Shown piece after piece: positions 27,911 through 34,349 of a DNA stretch of 64,000 bases (within the stretch, counting starts at the first letter, position 1; every line of letters begins with the position of its first letter). Source of the stretch: Acidobacteriota bacterium (GTDB taxonomy: Bacteria; Acidobacteriota; Vicinamibacteria; Vicinamibacterales; CAVVIG01); assembly GCA_003222395.1 (NCBI GenBank), contig QHWB01000062.1:1-64000 (forward strand), in the 5' to 3' direction. The notes under the pieces were generated by a model that was not told where the DNA came from, ran no database searches, and worked only from the letters and a program-made list of their open reading frames with translations. A program made the position numbers and the translations under genes.

Positions 27911-28822
27911 TCACTTAGCTTTGACCAGCTTTCTCACGTTGGCGCCGTTGACCTCGGCGATGTAGATCGCGCCCTTCTCGTCGACGGTGACTGCGGTCGG
28001 ATTCTTGAGCCCGTCGATGCGCTCGATCACAGCGCCGTCCTTGATGCTGGCGATGTACAGGCAGTTGCTCTCGGTGCCGTCGACGACGTAGAGGCGATCG
28101 CCCTTGACGAAGACGCCCCACGGCGTGCCGAGATTCGTCCACTGCGTGATGAACTGGCCGCGCTGATCGAACACCTGGACGCGCTTGTTGCGGCGATCGC
28201 CGACGTAGAGCCGTCCCTGCGCATCGATGGCGATGCTGTGCGGCTCGTCGAACTTTCCCGGCTCGGTCCCCTTGCCGCCCCACCAAGTGACGAACTTGCC
28301 GTCCTTCGAGTACTTGACTACCCGCGTGTTGGTGCTCTCGCCGTCGGCGATGAAGATGTCGCCGTTCTTCGCGATGACCAGATCGGCCACGCCGTTGAAC
28401 GCATCGCGCGACTCATTGTCGCCGGCGACGCCCTTGCGGCCGAGCGTCATCAGCAGCTTGCCGTCGGCGCTGAACTCGAAGACCTGGTGGTCGCCGCGAT
28501 CGGTGACCCAGACATGCCCCGCGCGATCGGTGCGCAGAAAATGCGTCGTCTTGAACATATTCTGGCCCCAGGCGCGGAGGAAGCGGCCGTCCTTGTCGAA
28601 CGCCATGATCGGCATCGCCGGGTTGCGGTGGAAGACGTAGATGTTGCCTTTCGCGTCGATGTCGACGCCGGTCGCGCTGCTCCACGCGGTCATGCCCTCG
28701 GGAAACGTCGTCCAGTTGTCGACGAATCGATACGACCCGGAGTCCGCGGCGATCGACGGGCGGCTGGCGGCGAATTGGAGCACCACGGCGGCGAACACGA
28801 CGGCGATCCGCACTCGGCTCAT
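27911..28822 (-). CDS. secreted NHL-repeat beta-propeller protein
   Basis: About 303 residues from the Met behind AAAGGATC, with a signal peptide (VAVVFAAVVLQFAASRPSIA region). It carries a series of NHL units: ATGVDIDAKGNIYVFHRNPA, GHVWVTDRGDHQVFEFSADG, PHSIAIDAQGRLYVGDRRNK, RVQVFDQRGQF, AVTVDEKGAIYIAEVNGANV. Similar propellers include peptidyl-alpha-hydroxyglycine amidating lyase-like proteins common in Acidobacteria. No catalytic residues could be assigned. It stands alone between IS fragments. Confidence 0.85.
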   Translation of the reverse strand: MSRVRIAVVFAAVVLQFAASRPSIAADSGSYRFVDNWTTFPEGMTAWSSATGVDIDAKGNIYVFHRNPAMPIMAFDKDGRFLRAWGQNMFKTTHFLRTDRAGHVWVTDRGDHQVFEFSADGKLLMTLGRKGVAGDNESRDAFNGVADLVIAKNGDIFIADGESTNTRVVKYSKDGKFVTWWGGKGTEPGKFDEPHSIAIDAQGRLYVGDRRNKRVQVFDQRGQFITQWTNLGTPWGVFVKGDRLYVVDGTESNCLYIASIKDGAVIERIDGLKNPTAVTVDEKGAIYIAEVNGANVRKLVKAK

Positions 28823-29418
28823 CACGGGATCCTTTCGAAGAGCATGTTCGGTCGCTGTAATCCTACGCGAAGCGGCGCAATCGACGTGTGCCTGCTGAAA
28901 ATCTCGTCGGACCACTTGCACCCAGCCATCGAGAGCGGATCGACTTGAGTCGGGAGCCTCATTATGAAGAAGCCCCAGCCGGCTTCGCTCAGAACACGTC
29001 GGGACGGCGCGCCACAAGGCCAGACGCATTTCGGCTGATGTGCTGCAGACTGCAACTCGCCTGCTGGAACGGAATAAATCGTGGACTACGCCGCGCGCCG
29101 TTCGTCGTGGTGGTGCAAGTCACCAACGTGCGGGATCGACACGATCGTCCCGCCGGTCGTCGGCGCGACCGGCGCCTCGCGCGTGCCTGCTGTACCGAGC
29201 TGTTCCTTGCGCAGGATCTTCTTGACAGTCGTTGCGGACAGCAATGAACCATCAGGAGGGTGCTCCCGCACTGGACGATTTCCGCAATTGGGCTTACCCG
29301 CGAAGCCGCATAATGGGCGATCTTCGGAAACTCAAATCGAAGTGCGGTCCAAATGCCCATCGGGACACTGACAATGCGAAGCGCCGAGTGGGCGACCAAT
29401 AGGTTCAGGAGGAACACT
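28823..29418. other. intergenic region with IS481-like debris
   Basis: Apart from a short transposase relic in the middle, nothing with coding character is visible. The 3' part must contain the promoter of the cupin gene, but no convincing core elements were found. Confidence 0.4.
29160..29271 (-). pseudogene. short IS481-like transposase relic
   Basis: Encodes SATTVKKILRKEQLGTAGTR, the same phrase that follows the WGYQRIVGELKG block in the copies at 16.3 and 26.9 kb (there SATTVKKVLREEHLG and SAITVRNVLREEQVG). Only about 35 codons remain recognisable. Confidence 0.6.
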
Positions 29419-30117
29419 ATGAAGAACACTGCACTGAAAGTCTTGCTTGCGGCGGCGGCCCTGATTCCTCTGGCGGTCTACGCGCAGCCCAGACCGGGAA
29501 ACCCGACGACCGCTACCGTCATCACCAAGGCGGAGATCGACAAGATCAGCGCCACAGAACAAAACCAGACGACCCGTGACGAGAACGCCATGGTCGTCGA
29601 TATCGGCGATGGCTGGAGCATGGAGTTGGGCATCGTTCATCGCTCGAAGCAGCGCGTGCTGACGGTCGGGGAGGCCGCTCAGGCTGGCCGTGGTCGTGAC
29701 AATGCCCAGGCGGCCCGCGGAGGCAATGCTCAGGCTGCGGCCCAAACGACGCCGTGTGGAGAACAAATGGCCAATCCGCCGGCGGACGCACTTCAGGGCG
29801 CCATCACGCACGACAATCAGACCGAAGGCTATTACATCGTCTCCGGAGGCGGCACGGCGTTCATTGACGGCAAGGTTGTCAACGGCCGGCGCAGCACGAA
29901 CAACCCAGACGGCGGACCGAACGGTCCGGGCTGTGGCGGCGGCGTGGCGGTTGGCTCGCGTAAAGTCGAGTTGAAGGTCGGTGACGTGCTGATCGTTCCG
30001 CCCGGCGTCATTCATGGCTGGTTCGACATTCCCGATCATGTGGACTATCTCAGTTTTCGTCCGTCGCATGGCGTGATGAAGAACGGCTGGGTGAACCCGA
30101 CCATAGCCTCGAAGTAG
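29419..30117 (+). CDS. secreted cupin-domain protein
   Basis: A 232-residue exported protein: signal peptide MKNTALKVLLAAAALIPLAV ending YA-Q. A cupin core follows (QTEGYYIVSGGGTAFIDGKV, then ELKVGDVLIVPPGVIHGWFD with the C-terminal cupin His). The first cupin motif lacks the usual HxH. A Gln/Ala/Gly-rich linker at about 90-115 precedes the domain, and four Cys are present, e.g. TTPCGEQM and GPGCGGG. The start has AGGAGGAAC upstream. The metal site and substrate are unknown. Confidence 0.85.
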   Translation: MKNTALKVLLAAAALIPLAVYAQPRPGNPTTATVITKAEIDKISATEQNQTTRDENAMVVDIGDGWSMELGIVHRSKQRVLTVGEAAQAGRGRDNAQAARGGNAQAAAQTTPCGEQMANPPADALQGAITHDNQTEGYYIVSGGGTAFIDGKVVNGRRSTNNPDGGPNGPGCGGGVAVGSRKVELKVGDVLIVPPGVIHGWFDIPDHVDYLSFRPSHGVMKNGWVNPTIASK

Positions 30118-30600
30118 CGCTCTCGCGTTCTGTCGGAGGGTGCCAGTAGTGGTCGGCGGCCAGTAAGGCCTCTTCCGTCAATCGGCCGCCCTCGTTCGTT
30201 AGATCGATCGCTTGGAATCCAACCAACCAAGGGCGCGTGGGCTGACATGAATGCCGCCCGCCGCGCAGCGGCGGTCAACGCCCCACGGGCACTTCGAATG
30301 CGGGCGGCGCCGCCGCCGCCACTAACAATCAGCGTGATCCGCAAATGTTTCGTCGTCCAGGATCCGCGCGTTCGCAACGCAGAGCACGTGGTCGTCGAAG
30401 CAGGCAAATGGCTCCGAATCGAGGCGCTGGATCTGACGGCTCCGGCATCGCCGATCCTCCGACAGATTACGGACGTCGCTGGGCGCTCTGGACTGGCTTG
30501 GCGAACTCAGCTAGCGGGCAATAGCGGGCAAGGCGCCACGGCATCGCTGGCATTCACGGTAACATCGGCATTGTAGAATCTGTAACTTGCAGAATCTAAA
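30118..30600. other. no supported gene (about 480 bp)
   Basis: Open frames on both strands lack family features or ribosome sites. The segment ends at a tRNA-Ser 3' fragment. It may be part of a decayed mobile region, but nothing recognisable remains. Confidence 0.45.
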
Positions 30601-30608
30601 GAGTCCTG

Positions 30609-30636
30609 CCGGGTTCGAATCCCACCCTCTCCGCCA
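30609..30636 (+). tRNA. 3' end of a tRNA-Ser (T-arm to CCA), fragment
   Basis: T-loop TTCGAAT, T-stem strand CCCAC, acceptor CCTCTCC, discriminator G and encoded CCA match the 3' end of a bacterial tRNA-Ser. The left T-stem strand is CCGGG instead of GTGGG, and no variable arm or anticodon arm is found upstream. It marks the first of three tandem copies of this tRNA end. Confidence 0.65.
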
Positions 30637-30855
30637 ACTCCATCGCCTTCGGCTCAGTCGTTGGCGGGTCGGGTTGTCTTCAGGCTTCGCGCGGCTCGCT
30701 CACGCTCGCCGCGCTCGGCACGAATCCCACCACCCTCTCCGCCAACTCCTTCGCCTTTGACTCAATCGTTGGCGGGTCGGGTTGTCTTCAGGCTTCGCGC
30801 GGCTCGCTCACGCTCGCCGCGCTCGGCACGAATCCCACCACCCTCTCCGCCAACC
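30617..30855 (+). repeat. 108-bp tandem repeats built on a tRNA-Ser 3' end
   Basis: The sequence GAATCCCACC(ACC)CTCTCCGCCAA occurs three times. The two full intervals between copies share TTGGCGGGTCGGGTTGTCTT and the following CAGGCTTCGCGCGGCTCGCT with an exact 108-bp spacing (30661 and 30769). Units differ by a few bases in the ACTCC..TCAGTCG part. The last partial unit runs straight into the mntA coding sequence. Confidence 0.85.
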
Positions 30856-30874
30856 AAAAAAGAAACAGCCAAGC

Positions 30875-31171
30875 CTGACGCGGGTCCGAATCCTCAAGAC
30901 TCTGCGCGATCACGACGAGGCGCTCAAGAAGTACTCAGTCAAGCGGATCGGGCTCTTCGGCTCGTACGCGCGGGGCAGGCAGAAGCGCGGTAGCGACATC
31001 GATTTTCTCATGGAGTTTGAGAAGTCGACGTACGACAATTTCTTCAATCTGATCGTGTATCTGGAGAAAGTTTTCGGCAGGAAGGTCGAAATTCTGACCC
31101 CAGACGGCGTCGACAGCATCAGGGTTCCCGAGGACGCCTGCAGCATCCGAGACAGTGTCGTCTATGCCTGA
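30875..31171 (+). CDS. mntA: MntA-type nucleotidyltransferase antitoxin
   Basis: Minimal nucleotidyltransferase of about 98 residues with the active-site motif GLFGSYARG and Asp pair in SDIDFLMEF, then VYLEKVFGRKVEILTPDGVD. MntA proteins AMPylate and neutralise HepT RNase toxins. The normal start codon is not obvious: the position where relatives have ATG-ACG-CG reads CTG-ACG-CG, immediately after the tRNA-derived repeats, so either CTG is used or the start lies upstream in the repeats. It overlaps hepT by a few bases. Confidence 0.8.
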   Translation: MTRVRILKTLRDHDEALKKYSVKRIGLFGSYARGRQKRGSDIDFLMEFEKSTYDNFFNLIVYLEKVFGRKVEILTPDGVDSIRVPEDACSIRDSVVYA

Positions 31172-31417
31172 GCGCGGCGACGTTCCCGCTCTGAAGGACA
31201 TCCTCGAAGCGATCGGCCGAGTGCAACATTACGTTGGAACCATGAGCCTTTCGGACTTCATGGAGAACACCGAGAAGCAGGACGCGGTTGTCAGGCATCT
31301 GGAGATCATCACTACTTCGGCGTGAACTTGAAGATTGTCTGGGATGTTGTCCAAGAGAAATTGCCGGTGCTGAAAAAGCAGGTTGCCCACTTACTGCATC
31401 ACGAGGGCGAACAATAA
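31164..31417 (+). pseudogene. hepT: HepT toxin with internal deletion
   Basis: The N-terminus is typical (MPERGDVPALKDILEAIGRV, then DAVVRHLEI). At 31305-31310 it jumps directly, in a new frame, to the C-terminal block HHYFGVNLKIVWDVVQEKLP. Roughly 40 codons are lost, including the Arg of the catalytic R-x(4-6)-H motif that precedes HHYFG. The join sits at GAGATCATCAC, where both sides share an ATCATC-like run, suggesting deletion between short repeats. The toxin should be inactive. Confidence 0.8.
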
Positions 31418-31696
31418 CCCGTCAGACCGGCAAACATGAAAACCATCAGGGTGCTCTTCGACAAGACCGGCAATATGGCGTCCGGACGAGAAAGTCGATT
31501 ACGACGCGGCTGCAAAGTATCAGGAGATGCGGAACGCGATGTCGTCGCCGCCGCCGACGCGTACTTCGCCGCCCTCAAGTGGACCACTGTCCGAGCAGCA
31601 GCGTACTGACCTAATTTCCGAGCGGCCCACCCACGGCCGATCCGCAAGGCCATCTCGCGGGTCGTGAATCTCACGCACGAATCCATTTCTTCGGGC
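31418..31696. other. intergenic, possible decayed small gene
   Basis: A 57-codon frame starting at 31436 (MKTIRVLFDKTGN...) has a plausible first dozen residues but no ribosome site and then loses any resemblance to a known family. In the neighbouring frame RPDEKVDYDAAAKYQEMRNA also looks protein-like. Probably a frameshifted small gene; not identified. Confidence 0.3.
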
Positions 31697-32119
31697 TCAC
31701 TCAGTTGGAACGAGCCCCAGCTCACGCAGCACGCCGATCCGATCCCATTCGGTCCAACTCTCGATGATCTTCCCACCAGCCAAGCGGCTGCGCGTGATCC
31801 CTGTGAGCGATTTCTGGTTCGACAGGACGGCACTGCCATCCGTTCTGGCGGCGGACCCTCTCCTGGCAGTCCAGCGGAGCACGACTGTGTCCTCGTCGGT
31901 GCTCAATTCCTCTACCACAACGCAAAGGTCGGGAAATGCCAGGCGGTGCAACGCCGCACTGATCCTGATTGCCTCGGGACCGAGTAGGAGATCCGTAATC
32001 ACACCAGCGTGGTTGACGTAGTCGGCGGCGAACAGATCGTCGGCCACGTCGAGATCGCCGCGATTCCAGATTGCCTCGATCGCCCGACGCACCACGGCTT
32101 CGTTGGCTGAGTCAGACAT
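31697..32119 (-). CDS. SnoaL-like ester cyclase family protein
   Basis: A 140-residue NTF2-fold protein: NEAVVRRAIEAIWNRGDLDV, LFAADYVNHAGV, GPEAIRISAALHRLAFPDLC, VVLRWTARRGS, then ESWTEWDRIGVLRELGLVP. This block order is characteristic of SnoaL-like ester cyclases. The start is the Met before SDSANEA; an upstream reading adds 43 residues with no family match. No neighbour suggests a substrate. Confidence 0.8.
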   Translation of the reverse strand: MSDSANEAVVRRAIEAIWNRGDLDVADDLFAADYVNHAGVITDLLLGPEAIRISAALHRLAFPDLCVVVEELSTDEDTVVLRWTARRGSAARTDGSAVLSNQKSLTGITRSRLAGGKIIESWTEWDRIGVLRELGLVPTE

Positions 32120-32391
32120 CGCACTACGCGTGCGGCAGGTGATCGAGTTTCCGACGGCGATTGGGGAAACAGCGCACTTCAGATGTGACACTCCACAAGC
32201 GTCGCACCATGGAGCGGCTGTTTCATGAAGTTCTGTCATCCGCTCCATTCAGCGCGGACGATAACGACCGGGAGCCGGCCACCTGGGTGCGTTGTCGCTC
32301 GGACGGAGGGGACTGGTCAGATACAGAGTTCGCTGGATCGGGTAACATCGGGGAGAGCATCGGGCTGCCGTGCATCCCGGAGCTGAGCATT

Positions 32392-33135
32392 ATGACCTCG
32401 CAGGACCAGCGGCTGCGCGGCCCGGCTCGCGCGCTACTGGTGATTGACCAACCCGTGCTTGCCGACGTCGTGAAGCTTTCGCTCAATCACGGCCACTACC
32501 GCACGCGTATGGCGCAAACGGTCGAGGAAGCCGCAACGGCGCTGAGTGAGTGGCGGCCTCATCTCGTCGTACTCGACATGGACATTGCGGGGAGCACGAT
32601 CTTGGAGCGTCGCGGCGACGCGACAGTTCAGGACGGCCGTCTCCCCGTCATCGCGCTTACGCGGCGCGGCGACCTCAAAGCCAAGCTGGCGGCCTTCGAA
32701 CGAGGAGTGGACGACATCCTCACGGTGCCGTTCTCCCCTGAGGAGTTTGTCGCGCGCGTCCTGGCGGTTATGCGGCGGACCTACCACGACGCTGTTGTGT
32801 TTACCCCAGTGCTTCGGCTGGGGGACCTGGTAATTGACATCTTGAATCGTCGCGTGCGAGCCGGTGACAGGGAACTGCACCTCACGTCCCTCGAGCAGAG
32901 TCTGCTCTATTTACTGGCTGCCAACGCGGGCCGCCTGCTGACCCGCGACGAGATTCTGGACTATCTCTGGGGCGCCGGCTACGTTGCGGAGAGCAACGTT
33001 GTGGACCGCCACCTCCGCAATCTGCGCATCAAGCTGCAGAATCACTCGAGTCGACCGAAATACATCGCCACGGTTGCCGGCCGTGGATACCGCTTCCTGC
33101 GCGCGGCCGCGGCATCATCTGGTTCTACGCTCTGA
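32392..33135 (+). CDS. OmpR-type response regulator with degenerate receiver
   Basis: A 247-residue regulator. The receiver domain has the phospho-acceptor Asp in HLVVLDMD and the Thr in IALTRRGD. The usual acidic pair at the N-terminus is Ile-Asp (LLVIDQPV), and the conserved Lys is replaced by Val (LTVPFSPEE instead of TKPF). A winged-helix Trans_reg_C domain follows (LHLTSLEQSLLYLLAANAGR, DEILDYLWG, VDRHLRNLRIKLQ, VAGRGYRFLRA). Missing switch residues suggest phosphorylation-independent or altered control. Start: ATG at 32392 with GGAG about ten bases upstream. Confidence 0.88.
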   Translation: MTSQDQRLRGPARALLVIDQPVLADVVKLSLNHGHYRTRMAQTVEEAATALSEWRPHLVVLDMDIAGSTILERRGDATVQDGRLPVIALTRRGDLKAKLAAFERGVDDILTVPFSPEEFVARVLAVMRRTYHDAVVFTPVLRLGDLVIDILNRRVRAGDRELHLTSLEQSLLYLLAANAGRLLTRDEILDYLWGAGYVAESNVVDRHLRNLRIKLQNHSSRPKYIATVAGRGYRFLRAAAASSGSTL

Positions 33136-33633
33136 CACCGACCCGCAATCTAGATCCACTGCCGAGCTGGTAGAGGCGTAGCGCCGGTGCGCACGCTCGC
33201 CCACACGCCTACTTCGCGCGCGGCGCGTGCGTCTGAACCAAGCGAGCACAAGGTGATCGGATTTCAGCAACGGAAATTGTCGAGCACCGGTCGCCCGATC
33301 GGCGAGCGAACGATTCTCTCGAACGTAGATCCGGCATGACGAAACTTCATCACTCTGCCCTGCCAGTTTCGGATACTGGCCGACGATGATTACGACGAGA
33401 GCCCGGACAACTCTGAAGCCCGGAAAGGTTCCGCGAGAGGATTAAACCCCAAAGGGCAGCTCTGATCGGGCGAATTCTCCGGGTGCTGTACTCAGCTTCC
33501 GCGACGCTCCAAGGACGGCGCCATCCGCGGCATCGGCGAGAGAGCGAGAGAGTTCGTGGCGAACCCGGTGACTGGGTCCGTGCGCTGGAACGTGGGCATC
33601 GCGATTCACCTGGCCGTCAGGGAGAGGGGTCTC
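33136..33633. other. no supported gene (about 500 bp)
   Basis: No coding features or RNA structures were recognised. It is expected to carry the promoter of the downstream receiver/kinase pair. Confidence 0.4.
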
Positions 33634-34185
33634 ATGCACCTTCGAATTCGCCGACAACTTACTGGATCAATCGACGGCGTACGGCTTGATCGTTTCCGCG
33701 CGGGTATTGTGTACGAGGTCGGCACCCAACTCGCCAGCGTATTCCTCGCCGAAGGTTGGGCGGAACCCGCCGCAGAGGTTGGTGCGGTCGCAGCCGTCTG
33801 TCCGGCGCCGAGCAGGACCGCCGCCCTCGTGTTGGTGGTTGATGATGAAACTCGCGGGCGACGCTTCACGACGAGGCTTCTGACGGGCAAGGGGTACGAG
33901 ACGGAGGAGGCAGGGGATGGCAGGGAAGCGATAGTGCGCCTTTGCGAACATTCGCCCGACCTCGTGCTCCTCGACCTCTACATGCCTTTCATGGACGGCT
34001 GGCAGTTCCGTGCCGAGCAGCAACGGCTGCCGGACAGACGGCTGGCAGACATACCTGTCCTCCTAGTGACGGGGGCGGACGTCACTATTGATCATGCGGC
34101 AACGCTGAGGGCGGTGGGACTGGTCCAGAAGCCGTTCTATCCCGAGCGACTGCTCGACGCCGTCAGGAAAGCCTTGCCGTCTTAG
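33634..34185 (+). CDS. single-domain response regulator with small N-terminal module
   Basis: A 183-residue protein from the ATG behind GGGAGAGGGG. Residues 1-50 form a small module (MHLRIRRQLTGSIDGVRLDR, FRAGIVYEVGTQLASVFLAE, GWAEPA), not named by any domain I know. Then follows a full receiver: acidic residues in LVVDDETR, phospho-acceptor Asp in DLVLLDLYMPFMDGWQF, Thr in LLVTGAD, Lys in VQKPFYPE. It has no output domain. It lies 165 bp upstream of a hybrid kinase on the same strand and may take part in its phosphorelay. Confidence 0.85.
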   Translation: MHLRIRRQLTGSIDGVRLDRFRAGIVYEVGTQLASVFLAEGWAEPAAEVGAVAAVCPAPSRTAALVLVVDDETRGRRFTTRLLTGKGYETEEAGDGREAIVRLCEHSPDLVLLDLYMPFMDGWQFRAEQQRLPDRRLADIPVLLVTGADVTIDHAATLRAVGLVQKPFYPERLLDAVRKALPS

Positions 34186-34349
34186 ACGCGCTGACCGCCG
34201 TCATGGCGGACAATTTCTGTTAGAGCTTCTGAAGCTGTTTCGACCGGCTGCATTTCGGCGGAGTGTTGCTCATCTGGCGGCACCGAGGTCGTCAGCCACT
34301 GCACGGGTTCCTTTCGAACTGGCTACCTGACGGGGAAGTTTACCCGACG

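Noticed and set aside
28950-29130. Second copy of the DUF1592 palindromic element (shared GTGGTGCAAGTC near 29107)
   Set aside because: Only 12 bases match and no inverted partner is nearby; probably chance.
30640-30856. CRISPR array
   Set aside because: The 108-bp period, only two to three units and tRNA-derived content exclude a CRISPR repeat-spacer layout; no cas genes are present.
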